17,796 nt of DNA, from NCBI GenBank assembly GCA_051891435.1, contig JBJFFE010000015.1, positions 1-17,796 on the forward strand, read 5' to 3'. Source of the DNA: UMGS1933 sp051891435. Lineage in GTDB: Bacteria > Bacillota > Clostridia > TANB77 > CAG-508. The position numbers and the translations under genes were made by a program. This document shows, piece by piece, positions 1 to 7,775 of this stretch (position 1 is its first letter; every line of letters begins with the position of its first letter). Below the pieces are notes generated by a model. The model ran no database searches. It had not been told where the DNA came from and was given only the letters and a program-made list of their open reading frames with translations.

Positions 1-117
1 AGCAATTTAAAATATATAAACCCCGACGAGATTTGGCGGTCGTCTTTTGATATCTTCAATAAAACAATTACTCACATAAATTACAATTTACCTAATATAG
101 GTATAAGTTTTACTTAG
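1..117 (+). CDS. possible C-terminal tail of an upstream gene (partial)
   Basis: Frame 1 is open from the window edge to a TAG at 115-117, giving 38 residues that end in ...NLPNIGISFT. A run this long without a stop is unusual in DNA this AT-rich, and the stretch uses GC-richer codons (CCC, GAC, CGG, TCG). I do not recognise the family and the start lies outside the window. The alternative is non-coding repeat DNA: positions 78-89 carry AAATTACAATTT, the terminal motif of the palindromic element at 1292-1397, and positions 20-45 are a GC-rich patch like that element's core. The call is therefore weak. Confidence 0.3.
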   Translation, partial: SNLKYINPDEIWRSSFDIFNKTITHINYNLPNIGISFT

Positions 118-151
118 TCTTGCATATAATAATTATAAGGTGAATAATAAA

Positions 152-1300
152 ATGAATAAAATAAGATATTTTGACCATGCTGCAACTACACCAGTAAAAG
201 AAGAAGTGCTAAAAGAAATGTTGCCATATTTTTCATTAGAATTTGGAAACCCTTCATCAATGTACAGTTTAGGAAGAAATGCAAAAAAAGCAAAAGAAGA
301 TGCAAGAAAAAAAGTTGCACAAGTTCTTAATTGTAAACCAGAGGAAATTTATTTTACTGCTTGTGGAAGCGAAAGCGATAATTTGGCAATTAAAGGAATT
401 GCATATGCAAATAGGTATAAAGGAAATCATATAATAACTAGTAAAATAGAACATCCAGCAGTTTTAAATACGTGTAGAACATTAGAAAAAGAAGGATTTA
501 GAATAACTTATCTAAACGTAGATAAAGATGGATTTATAAATTTAGAAGAGTTAAGAAACTCAATAACAAATAGCACAATATTAATAACAATAATGTTCGC
601 AAATAATGAAATTGGGACAATAGAGCCTATTTATGAAATAGGGAAAATTGCCAAAATGTATAATGTAATTTTTCATACTGATGCTGTTCAGGCTGTAGGA
701 AATGTGAAAATAGATGTAAATGAATTAAATATAGATAGTCTATCTATGTCGGCACATAAATTTTATGGACCAAAAGGGGTAGGTGCACTTTATGTAAAAG
801 AAAATATAAATTTTAAAAAGCTTCAAGATGGAGGACATCAAGAACATGACAAAAGAGCAGGAACTGAGAATGCGGCAGGAATTGTAGGATTAGCAAAAGC
901 AATAGAAATATCATATAGAAATATTGATAAATATAATGAAAAAATAAAATATTTAAGAGATTATTTAATTACTGAAATAGAAAAGAATATTCCAGATGTA
1001 AAAATAAATGGACATAGAACGAAAAGGTTACCAGGAAATGTTAATTTAAGTATTGAAGGCATAAATGGAGAGGACTTATTGCTAAATTTAGATGCAAGAG
1101 GAATTTGTGCATCTGCAGGCTCTGCATGCAGTACAGGAAATACAAATCCATCACATGTTTTAACTGCTATAGGTTTACCTGAGAGTTTAAGTAAAGGAAC
1201 ATTAAGAATAACTTTAGGAACTGAAAATACTAAAGAAGATATAGATTATTTAATAAGATGTTTGATAGAGTGTGCAGGAAAATTAAAAAATAAATTGTAG
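152..1300 (+). CDS. nifS: cysteine desulfurase, NifS/IscS family
   Basis: This is a PLP-dependent cysteine desulfurase that would take sulfur from cysteine as an enzyme persulfide and pass it to Fe-S cluster assembly or tRNA thiolation. The start MNKIRYFDHAATTPV is typical of the family. The PLP lysine is K203 in SAHKFYGPKG, a conserved EHPAV histidine lies upstream, and the catalytic cysteine is C326 in the GSACSTG loop. At 382 aa it is full length. A GTG start at 140 is possible, but AAGGTG at 137-142 overlaps it and is well spaced for the ATG at 152, so I chose 152. No nifU, mnmA or thiI follows, so its sulfur acceptor cannot be read from context. The last codons and stop overlap the left arm of a palindromic repeat (1292-1397). 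The nifS/iscS choice is a family-level call. Confidence 0.93.
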   Translation: MNKIRYFDHAATTPVKEEVLKEMLPYFSLEFGNPSSMYSLGRNAKKAKEDARKKVAQVLNCKPEEIYFTACGSESDNLAIKGIAYANRYKGNHIITSKIEHPAVLNTCRTLEKEGFRITYLNVDKDGFINLEELRNSITNSTILITIMFANNEIGTIEPIYEIGKIAKMYNVIFHTDAVQAVGNVKIDVNELNIDSLSMSAHKFYGPKGVGALYVKENINFKKLQDGGHQEHDKRAGTENAAGIVGLAKAIEISYRNIDKYNEKIKYLRDYLITEIEKNIPDVKINGHRTKRLPGNVNLSIEGINGEDLLLNLDARGICASAGSACSTGNTNPSHVLTAIGLPESLSKGTLRITLGTENTKEDIDYLIRCLIECAGKLKNKL

Positions 1301-1397
1301 TTTGTAGAGGAAATTTATTTTAGAAGGTGTAGGGGTCGCCCAAGAGTGCGACCCCTACAACATTCGCCATAAACATTTCCCTAACAAATTACAATTT
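1292..1397. repeat. MITE/REP-like palindromic element between convergent genes
   Basis: The core is a perfect 12-bp stem, TGTAGGGGTCGC (1328-1339) against GCGACCCCTACA (1348-1359), with an 8-nt loop. The outer arms, AAATTGTAGTTTGT at 1292-1305 and ACAAATTACAATTT at 1384-1397, are also near-complementary, and an AGGAAAT/ATTTCC pair lies next to them. The whole 106 bp thus folds as one imperfect hairpin. The outer-arm motif recurs at 78-89 and 17724-17735. There is no T-run after the stem on either strand, so this is not a canonical terminator. It spans the nifS stop and ends 2 bp short of the stop of the HD-GYP gene. Confidence 0.7.
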
Positions 1398-1398
1398 C

Positions 1399-2337
1399 CT
1401 ATACTCTTAATTTTTTTATCTGTTTAATCTCATTAAATAAATTGTTTACAGTTTCCTTCTTTTTTAAATAAACAGCTGAATATTCTTCTAAAATATAGTT
1501 GAAATTTCTGATGTTTTCTCCACCTTCAAACATGGAATCCATGCAAGCCTTATAATAGTCTTTCTTCTTTTCTTTTTTAGATTTTTGCATTTTAAAATTA
1601 TAATCACTAATAATTTGTAATCTTTTAATTTGTTCATCTATATATTTCATATAATCCATGATACAACTAATCTCATATTCTGTGTCTTCTATAACAACTT
1701 TAAAAAGAGCTCTTACAACTTTAGGATTTAATTTGCCAAGTTTAGTATTTGACTCCATAGATTTTAAGGCAATAGATTTGGGTATTGGTTGTGCTTCTTG
1801 AACAAGTAATTTCAAAGTATCTGTTATACCAATATGTGATTTATATTGCCTTTTACTGACAATAGCATCGAATTCATCTGCAACACGAATAATTTGTCCT
1901 TCTATAGGAATATCCTTTTTAGTTACATGGTTAGGGTAACCAGAACCATTTAAAGCTTCATGGTGATATAAAGCACCATTGGCATAAGGTCTAAGTTTTA
2001 TATCCTCCATACACATATTATAGCCAAGGGTGGTGTGCGTTTTCATTACTTCATATTCTTCGTCAGTTAAAGGACCTTGTTTTTGCAAAATAGAAGGTGG
2101 AATAAAAAGTTTACCCACATCATGTAAAAAAGCACAAGTAGTACAATAAACAGTAAAATCCTTGCCTAATTTAAGACGTTCACAAAGTCTACAAGTAATA
2201 TTAGCAACATTTTCTGAATGTTTCCTAGTAAATACATCTAGACTATCGAGCATACTTAACTGATAACGAATAGATTCATCTAAATTGTAAGATTTTAAAC
2301 TAGTTTTATTATAAAAATCAATATTATTTTCTTTCAT
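1399..2337 (-). CDS. HD-GYP domain protein, probable c-di-GMP phosphodiesterase
   Basis: The HD-GYP domain occupies roughly residues 35-215 of 312. The visible metal-site and signature residues are H40, H72-D73 (HDVGK), H101, H125-H126, the GSGYP motif ending at 135, and D154 in VADEFDAI. All are intact, so hydrolysis of cyclic di-GMP is the family expectation. There is no receiver, PAS or transmembrane segment. The C-terminal ~90 residues are lysine-rich and look helical or coiled. An AGGAG site sits 7 nt before the ATG. A separate promoter lies at 2368-2396, so it need not depend on spoVT just upstream. The window also encodes a GGDEF-like protein (10876-11979), but that one is degenerate and probably not the cognate cyclase. 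Confidence 0.88.
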   Translation of the reverse strand: MKENNIDFYNKTSLKSYNLDESIRYQLSMLDSLDVFTRKHSENVANITCRLCERLKLGKDFTVYCTTCAFLHDVGKLFIPPSILQKQGPLTDEEYEVMKTHTTLGYNMCMEDIKLRPYANGALYHHEALNGSGYPNHVTKKDIPIEGQIIRVADEFDAIVSKRQYKSHIGITDTLKLLVQEAQPIPKSIALKSMESNTKLGKLNPKVVRALFKVVIEDTEYEISCIMDYMKYIDEQIKRLQIISDYNFKMQKSKKEKKKDYYKACMDSMFEGGENIRNFNYILEEYSAVYLKKKETVNNLFNEIKQIKKLRV

Positions 2338-2367
2338 TTGTACACTCCTAAAATAATTTATAATATT

Positions 2368-2396
2368 ATTTTATATGAAAGAAAAAAATAGGTCAA
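2368..2396 (-). promoter_or_regulatory. sigma-A-type promoter for the HD-GYP gene
   Basis: On the minus strand TTGACC (2391-2396) and TAAAAT (2368-2373) are separated by exactly 17 bp, about 30 bp before the HD-GYP start codon. Confidence 0.6.
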
Positions 2397-2416
2397 GAAC
2401 TAATGCTAAAAAACTT

Positions 2417-2968
2417 CTAAATCTCCATTTGGCTACTTAAAAAACCTGCAGCAGACTGAGCTACTTTAAGCTCAGATTCTCCCATTTTCGTTTTCTCTTC
2501 CTTAGAAAGGAGTACAATACTACCGATAACATCTCCATCAGATATAATAGGATATATTACTTGAGAATTATTAAGACTATTATTACCATTTTGGGTAATA
2601 GGTATAGCTTTTTCATTATTTTCTTTGCTAGTGTAAATCTCTTTATTTTCAATTAATTTTTCTAGTTCAGGGCTAATAGCTTTTTCTAGAAATTCCTTTT
2701 TCGAACCTCCAGATACTGCAATAACAGAATCTTTATCAGTAATACAAGCTATATGCCCTGTTGTTTTGGCAAGAGTTTCTGCATAACCAGTTGCAAATTC
2801 AGAAAGTTCACCAATTGGAGAATATTTCTTTAAAATAACTTGCCCTTCTTTATCTGTAAATATTTCAATAGGATCTCCTTCTTTTATTCTTAGAGTTCTT
2901 CTTATTTCTTTAGGAATAACAATTCTACCTAAATCATCTATTCTTCTAACAACTCCAGTTGCTTTCAT
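2417..2968 (-). CDS. spoVT: stage V sporulation protein T (AbrB-type regulator)
   Basis: At 183 aa it is close to the length of Bacillus SpoVT. Residues 1-50 form the swapped-hairpin AbrB DNA-binding domain (MKATGVVRRIDDLGRIVIPKEIRR...), which is nearly invariant in SpoVT. The rest matches the C-terminal GAF-like domain (VIAVSGG..., YPIISDGDVIGSIVLLS). SpoVT is a late forespore transcription factor that tunes sigma-G-dependent genes. GGGAGGAAG lies just before the ATG. A promoter resembling the sigma-G consensus sits at 3007-3037, matching the known control of spoVT in Bacillus. It is divergent from gatC. Confidence 0.92.
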   Translation of the reverse strand: MKATGVVRRIDDLGRIVIPKEIRRTLRIKEGDPIEIFTDKEGQVILKKYSPIGELSEFATGYAETLAKTTGHIACITDKDSVIAVSGGSKKEFLEKAISPELEKLIENKEIYTSKENNEKAIPITQNGNNSLNNSQVIYPIISDGDVIGSIVLLSKEEKTKMGESELKVAQSAAGFLSSQMEI

Positions 2969-3006
2969 TTAACTTCCTCCCTTAATATTAATTTAATTCA
3001 TAGTTT

Positions 3007-3037
3007 TAGTATTACAAATCAAATTGAAAATTATTCA
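3007..3037 (-). promoter_or_regulatory. sigma-G-like promoter for spoVT
   Basis: Read on the minus strand, TGAATA (3032-3037) and AATACTA (3007-3013) are separated by 18 bp. This fits the forespore consensus (roughly GMATR-N18-CATNNTA), apart from A for C at the first -10 base. The start codon lies about 40 bp downstream. Confidence 0.55.
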
Positions 3038-3076
3038 AAAAAATTTACTAAAAAATGTGAAAATCAAATACAAACC

Positions 3077-3105
3077 TTGTATTTTGCATAAAAAAAATAT
3101 ATAAT
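3077..3105 (+). promoter_or_regulatory. sigma-A promoter for the gatC-gatA operon
   Basis: TTGTAT (3077-3082), a 17-bp spacer and a perfect TATAAT (3100-3105) lie 28 bp before the gatC ATG. Confidence 0.7.
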
Positions 3106-3132
3106 AGAAAAGATTAAAAGGAGGAAAACCTT

Positions 3133-3420
3133 ATGGAAATAAAAAAAGAAGAAATAATGCATATTGCAAAACTTGCGAGTTTAAAAATTAAAGATGAAGA
3201 AATAGAAGAATATAGAAAAAACTTACAAGATATATTAAATTTTGCAAATACAATAAATAGTGTAGATACTGAAAACATAGAAGAAACTAATGGCACAAGT
3301 GCAAATGTTAATTTCTTTAGAGAAGATGAAGTCAAAAATTTTGAGGATGAAAATTTATTAATGCAAAATGCCCCAGAGAAAGAAAATAATATGTTCAAAA
3401 TCCCAAAAGTAATAAATTAA
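3133..3420 (+). CDS. gatC: Asp-tRNA(Asn)/Glu-tRNA(Gln) amidotransferase subunit C
   Basis: This 95-aa protein has the GatC pattern: an N-terminal helix with HIAKLASLKI, then EEIEEYRKNLQDILNFANTINSVDTENIEET, and a C-terminal FREDEV...NAPEKENNMFKIPKVI tail. GatC is the small clamp subunit that stabilises GatA on GatB in the complex converting Glu-tRNA(Gln) to Gln-tRNA(Gln). AGGAGG lies 8-9 nt before the ATG. It is followed by gatA after a 69-bp gap. No gatB follows in this window. Confidence 0.95.
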   Translation: MEIKKEEIMHIAKLASLKIKDEEIEEYRKNLQDILNFANTINSVDTENIEETNGTSANVNFFREDEVKNFEDENLLMQNAPEKENNMFKIPKVIN

Positions 3421-3489
3421 AAACAATATTAACATCAACAATAAATTGGCTACAAGGATAAACCTAAAAAACAAAAATAGGAGGAAGTT

Positions 3490-4938
3490 ATGAATTTATA
3501 TGAATTGACAGTTCATGAATTATTAGAAAAATTAGATAAAAACGAAATTACATCAGAAGATATTACAAAAAGTTATATAGACAGAATAAACGAGAAAGAA
3601 AAAGACATAAACGCATTTGTTACTTTAACAGATAAAGAGGCTTTAGAAAAAGCAAAAAATGTGGATAGAAGTGTTTCAAAATTAGCAGGAATTCCAATAG
3701 GAATAAAGGATAATATATGTACAAAAGGGGTAAAAACCACATGTAGTTCTAAAATGTTAGAAAACTTTGTAGCACCATATAATGCAACAGTTATGAATAA
3801 AATAGATGATGAAAACATGATTGTTTTAGGAAAGCTAAATATGGATGAATTTGCAATGGGAGCATCAACAGAGTATTCTTATTTTGGTGTAACAAAAAAT
3901 CCATGGAATTTAAATAAAGTTCCTGGGGGTTCTTCAGGTGGAAGCGCAGCAGCAGTAGCAGCTGATATAGTGCCTTGGGCACTTGGCTCTGATACAGGTG
4001 GATCTGTTAGACAACCTGCTTCACTTTGCGGAGTTGTCGGATTAAAACCTACATATGGACTAATTTCGAGATATGGATTAGTTGCATTTGCATCATCACT
4101 TGACCAAATTGGACCTATTACAAAGGATGTTGAAGACGCAGCTATGCTTTTAAATGTAATTGCAGGACATGATGAAAAAGATACTACATCTGTAAATAAA
4201 GAAAAAGTAGATTATACTAAAAATTTAAAAGAAGGAGTTAAAGGTTTAAGAATAGGTGTTCCAAAAGAATTTTTGGGTGAAGGAATAAATGAAGAAGTAA
4301 GAAAATCAATACAAGATACAGCTAAAATATATAAAGAATTAGGTGCCGAAGTTCAAGAATGTACATTAGATATAGCAGACAAAGCATTAGCAGTATATTA
4401 TATTATTGCATGTGCAGAAGCAAGTTCAAACTTGGGAAGATTTGACGGGATAAGATATGGATATAGAACTGACAACTTTGAAGATTTAAATGATATATTT
4501 GTAAACTCAAGAAGTGAAGGCTTTGGAGCAGAAGTTAAAAGAAGAATAATTTTAGGAACTTATGTGTTATCATCTGGATATTATGATGCATATTACAAAA
4601 AGGCTCAAAAAGTAAGAACAGTTATAATGAAAGAATTTGAAAAATTGTTCCAAGAATATGATGTTTTACTTACTCCAACATCACCAACAGTAGCATATGA
4701 TATTGGAACAAGGTCAAAAAATCCATTAGAAATGTATATGGCAGATCTTTGCACAGTATCTGTAAACATAGCAGGACTTCCAGGAATATCAATACCATCT
4801 GGTGTGGATAAACAAGGAATGCCAATAGGAATGCAATTAATAGGAAAAAGCTTCGATGAAGAAACAATTTTAAAGGCTGCATATGCAGTAGAACAAAAAA
4901 TAAAGTTTAGAGAAAATTACAAGCCAACTTTTAAATAA
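3490..4938 (+). CDS. gatA: Asp-tRNA(Asn)/Glu-tRNA(Gln) amidotransferase subunit A
   Basis: This 482-aa amidase-signature protein is the glutaminase subunit that releases ammonia for transamidation of mischarged tRNA. The Ser-cisSer-Lys triad is visible: K73 in GIKDNI, the cis-serine S148 in PGGSSGGSAAA, and the nucleophile S172 in GSDTGGSVRQPA. The 24-residue gap between the serines is the one expected for GatA. The length is normal and AGGAGG precedes the ATG. The next gene is a HIT protein 16 bp downstream, where gatB is often found. Confidence 0.96.
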   Translation: MNLYELTVHELLEKLDKNEITSEDITKSYIDRINEKEKDINAFVTLTDKEALEKAKNVDRSVSKLAGIPIGIKDNICTKGVKTTCSSKMLENFVAPYNATVMNKIDDENMIVLGKLNMDEFAMGASTEYSYFGVTKNPWNLNKVPGGSSGGSAAAVAADIVPWALGSDTGGSVRQPASLCGVVGLKPTYGLISRYGLVAFASSLDQIGPITKDVEDAAMLLNVIAGHDEKDTTSVNKEKVDYTKNLKEGVKGLRIGVPKEFLGEGINEEVRKSIQDTAKIYKELGAEVQECTLDIADKALAVYYIIACAEASSNLGRFDGIRYGYRTDNFEDLNDIFVNSRSEGFGAEVKRRIILGTYVLSSGYYDAYYKKAQKVRTVIMKEFEKLFQEYDVLLTPTSPTVAYDIGTRSKNPLEMYMADLCTVSVNIAGLPGISIPSGVDKQGMPIGMQLIGKSFDEETILKAAYAVEQKIKFRENYKPTFK

Positions 4939-4954
4939 AGAAAGGAGCAAAAAT

Positions 4955-5302
4955 ATGAATGATTGTTTATTTTGTAAAATAGTAAAAAAAGAAATACCAA
5001 GCACAATAGTATACGAAGATGAAGAAATAATTGCATTTAGAGATATAAACCCAGTGGCACCAGTGCATGTACTAGTAATTCCTAAAAAACATATAAGTAG
5101 TTTAGTAGATTTAAAACCAGAAGATGAAGCTGTAGTAGGAAGAATTTATAGTGCTATAAATAAAATTGCAAAACAAGAAGGCATAGATGAAAAAGGTTTT
5201 AGAGTAGTAGTAAACTGTGGAGATGATGGAGGACAAGAGGTTAAACATTTACACTTTCACTTAATAGGCGGAAAAAAATTAGGAACTAAAATTTGCAACT
5301 AA
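4955..5302 (+). CDS. HIT-family nucleotide hydrolase/phosphoramidase
   Basis: At 115 aa this is a complete HIT protein of the HINT branch. The N-terminal CLFCKIVKKEIP carries the CxxC typical of bacterial members, and the histidine triad H98-x-H100-x-H102 lies in VKHLHFHLIGG. HINT enzymes hydrolyse AMP-N-phosphoramidates such as aminoacyl adenylates. This makes placement directly after gatCA suggestive of clearing misformed intermediates, but that link is inference. GAAAGGAG is well spaced before the ATG and only 16 bp separate it from gatA, so it is probably co-transcribed. Confidence 0.92.
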   Translation: MNDCLFCKIVKKEIPSTIVYEDEEIIAFRDINPVAPVHVLVIPKKHISSLVDLKPEDEAVVGRIYSAINKIAKQEGIDEKGFRVVVNCGDDGGQEVKHLHFHLIGGKKLGTKICN

Positions 5303-5356
5303 TTAACAGTTAACATTAGAAAAAATGAAATTAGTCTATAAATATAAACAAAAATA

Positions 5357-5365
5357 TGTTATAAT
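5357..5365 (+). promoter_or_regulatory. extended -10 promoter for the sortase gene
   Basis: TG-T-TATAAT at 5357-5365 is a perfect extended -10. The -35 region 17 bp upstream is poor, as is common for this promoter class. It lies 31 bp before the sortase ATG. Confidence 0.5.
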
Positions 5366-5396
5366 AAGAATATAAGAAAAACAAGGAAGTGGTAAT

Positions 5397-6065
5397 ATGT
5401 TTAAAAGCAAATATAGTAATTTCTTAACAGTTATTTTAGTAATAGCCATTATAGCAATTATAGTTATAGTCTCTGTATTAGCAGTAAATACATATAAAAA
5501 ATACAAAAATAATAAGGAAGCTTCTGAAATAATAAATGAATTTCAAAATAATATAGGTAATGATAATGATAAGAACCAGACAGGAGAAGGTCTAATAGAA
5601 CAAAATATAGTAGTAAATGATACAGGAACAAATACATCATCTTCAGGAACAAGAAAAGTTACATATTATAATAATTTTGTAATGATTGGTTATATTGAAA
5701 TTCCATCAATAAATATAAAATATCCTATACTTGAGAAAGAAACTGTTGCAAGTTTAGAACAATCTGTAGCTGTTAGATATCCAGATGCTGCTAAATTAAA
5801 TGAGGTAGGCAATGTAGTTATTGCAGGACATAATTATAGAAATGGAATGTTCTTTTCTAATTTAAAAAAAGTTTCAACTGGAGATAAAATAAAAATAACA
5901 GATGTAAATGGAAGAACTTTAGTATATACAGTTTATGAAAAGTATGAAACAACACCAGAAGATGTAGCATATATTACAAGAAATGTTGGAGAAAACATAG
6001 AAATTACTTTAGTAACTTGTACAGACAATAGTGAAGCAAGAATAATTGTGAAAGCTAAAGTTTAA
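5397..6065 (+). CDS. sortase-family transpeptidase, class unassigned
   Basis: This 222-aa membrane-anchored enzyme has a hydrophobic segment at residues 10-31, a low-complexity linker to ~85, and a sortase barrel from ~94 (GYIEIPSINIKYPIL). The catalytic residues are visible: H145 in IAGHNYR, C208 in LVTCT and R215 in SEARIIV. Sortases cut a C-terminal sorting signal on secreted proteins and join them to peptidoglycan or pilin. The C-R spacing is only 7 residues, shorter than in many class A/B enzymes, so I do not assign a class. No LPxTG-like substrate is seen nearby. Its own extended -10 promoter suggests separation from the HIT gene. The stop lies inside the left end of a long hairpin shared with murC. 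Confidence 0.88.
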   Translation: MFKSKYSNFLTVILVIAIIAIIVIVSVLAVNTYKKYKNNKEASEIINEFQNNIGNDNDKNQTGEGLIEQNIVVNDTGTNTSSSGTRKVTYYNNFVMIGYIEIPSINIKYPILEKETVASLEQSVAVRYPDAAKLNEVGNVVIAGHNYRNGMFFSNLKKVSTGDKIKITDVNGRTLVYTVYEKYETTPEDVAYITRNVGENIEITLVTCTDNSEARIIVKAKV

Positions 6066-6140
6066 AACGGGTGGAAATCGGGACGGTTCTCTTTTCCAAA
6101 TTTTTTGGAAAAGAGAACCGTCCCGATTTCCACCTGTTTT
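6064..6140. repeat. 37-bp-arm near-perfect inverted repeat; possible bidirectional terminator
   Basis: Positions 6064-6100 pair with 6104-6140 around a 3-nt loop, with a single G/T mismatch at 6069/6135. It fills the whole gap between the convergent sortase and murC stops. The arms end in AAAA/TTTT, so both strands have a short T-run after the stem and it could terminate both transcripts. The core GGGACGGTTCTC resembles short palindromic repeats I remember from Firmicutes (REP/RAYT-like), but that is from memory. It shares AT-x-GGGACG with the tandem repeats at 15311-15370. Confidence 0.85.
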
Positions 6141-7529
6141 CTATAACAAAATTTTCTTAGATACATCTACAACAGTACCTGCACCCATTGTTAATATAAT
6201 ATCATTTGGACAAGCACGTTCTTTCACATATGTAGCAATTTCATCAAAATCTTGAATATAAACAGCTTTTTTGCCTAAAGATTCAATCTTCCTTACTAAG
6301 TCTTGGGAAGATATACCATATGTGTTTTTCTCTCTTGCTGCATATATATCAGTTATAATAATGTTGTTAAAATCTAATAAAGCTTTTGCAAAATCATCAA
6401 GTAATTCTTTTGTTCTGCTATAAGTATGTGGCTGGAAAATAACCCAAGACTGTCTAAAATTCTTTTTCTGAAGGGCTTTAGAAGTGGCTAATATTTCACT
6501 GGGATGATGAGCATAATCATCATAGACGGAAATATTATTATATGAGCCAACTAACTCAAAACGTCTGCTAGCACCAGAAAATTTTCTTAAAGCACTTTTA
6601 ATAGTATATTTATCAATCCCATAATTAGTACACATTGCAATACAAGCTAAAGAATTATAGACATTATGAGCTCCTGGTACGGACAATTTGATTTCAGCAA
6701 AATAATTATTGTTATAATAAACATCAAATTTAGGAAAACCATTTGAATCAAAGGTAATATTTCTTGCAACAAAATTTGCTTTATCATTTTTAATTCCAAA
6801 AGTAACAACCCTTGCATAGGTATTTTTCCTTAAATCAAGACAATTTACGTCATCTGCATTTGTAACTAATAAACCATCTCGTGGAAGTAATGAAACATAT
6901 TTTTCAAAAGCTTTTTTAATATTATCAAAAGTTTTAAAATAGTCTAGGTGGTCATTATCAATATTTAAAACTATAGAAGATTTTGGATTAAATTTTAAGA
7001 AACTTTCTACATATTCACAAGCTTCTAAAATAAAATAATCGCTATTACCAACTCTATAATTGCCGTTAATTTGTTTTAAATAAGCACCAACTTGAATATT
7101 TGGATCAAGTCCAGCTTCAATAAAACATAAAGAAATCATAGAAGTTGTAGTTGTTTTTCCATGAGTCCCAGATATTCCGATAGTATCATTATATATACGG
7201 GTTAAAAATCCAACAAAATCGGCCCTTTCTATTACTGTAATATTTCTATTCCTTGCACATACAAGCTCTGGATCATCTTTACTAATTGCAGCAGAATAGA
7301 TTACTAAATCGGCTTTCTCAACTAAAGAAGTAGAATGACCAATAGAAACAAAAATTCCATGACTAGCTAATCTATCTGTAATTCTACTTTTAGTGCAATC
7401 AGAACCGGTTACAAATAAACCAAAATGGTGCAAAATTTCTGCAATTCCGCTCATACTTACTCCACCAATTCCGATTAAATGTATATGTTTATATTTTTTT
7501 AAATTTTCTAAATTGTCTAAATAAACCAT
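6141..7529 (-). CDS. murC: UDP-N-acetylmuramate--L-alanine ligase
   Basis: This 462-aa enzyme would add L-alanine to UDP-MurNAc, the first peptide step of peptidoglycan synthesis in the cytoplasm. The N-terminal UDP-binding loop is GIGGVSMSG (20-28), the ATP P-loop is GTHGKTTTT (121-129), and the Mur ligase motifs DDYAHHPSE and QPHTYSRT are present in the expected order. The length is normal. AAGGTG lies 9 nt before the ATG, and a consensus promoter sits at 7561-7589. It stands alone rather than in a mur cluster, facing the sortase across a long hairpin. Confidence 0.97.
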   Translation of the reverse strand: MVYLDNLENLKKYKHIHLIGIGGVSMSGIAEILHHFGLFVTGSDCTKSRITDRLASHGIFVSIGHSTSLVEKADLVIYSAAISKDDPELVCARNRNITVIERADFVGFLTRIYNDTIGISGTHGKTTTTSMISLCFIEAGLDPNIQVGAYLKQINGNYRVGNSDYFILEACEYVESFLKFNPKSSIVLNIDNDHLDYFKTFDNIKKAFEKYVSLLPRDGLLVTNADDVNCLDLRKNTYARVVTFGIKNDKANFVARNITFDSNGFPKFDVYYNNNYFAEIKLSVPGAHNVYNSLACIAMCTNYGIDKYTIKSALRKFSGASRRFELVGSYNNISVYDDYAHHPSEILATSKALQKKNFRQSWVIFQPHTYSRTKELLDDFAKALLDFNNIIITDIYAAREKNTYGISSQDLVRKIESLGKKAVYIQDFDEIATYVKERACPNDIILTMGAGTVVDVSKKILL

Positions 7530-7560
7530 TTTCTACAACACCTTTCTACAAAACATATGT

Positions 7561-7589
7561 ATTATACACTTAAAAATAAAAAAATTCAA
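7561..7589 (-). promoter_or_regulatory. sigma-A promoter for murC
   Basis: On the minus strand TTGAAT (7584-7589) and a perfect TATAAT (7561-7566) are separated by 17 bp. The ATG lies about 32 bp downstream. Confidence 0.7.
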
Positions 7590-7678
7590 TATGTTGCCAT
7601 AAAATAATAAATTTCCATAATAATAATATTCGAAAAAAATAAAAAATATGTTTTTTTAAATATCTTGTAAAAAGAAGA

Positions 7679-7703
7679 AGGAAAAAATATTTTTTTGGCG
7701 AAT
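7679..7703 (+). promoter_or_regulatory. sigma-H-like promoter for spoVG
   Basis: AGGAAAA (7679-7685), 14 bp, then GAAT (7700-7703). The AGGA-type -35, GAAT -10 and this spacing match the sigma-H promoter pattern known for spoVG in Bacillus. No good sigma-A promoter is visible close to the gene. Confidence 0.6.
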
Positions 7704-7775
7704 ATATAGTTAGACATTAGATATAAGACATATTTAATGCAAAATTTAAAACTTTGGAAGGCAGGTGCACTTAGA

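Noticed and set aside
1324..1336. Link between GTGTAGGGG in the palindrome at 1328 and the same 9-mer in the start of the prepilin-like gene at 13385
   Set aside because: Only nine bases match, the flanks differ, and the second copy is coding.
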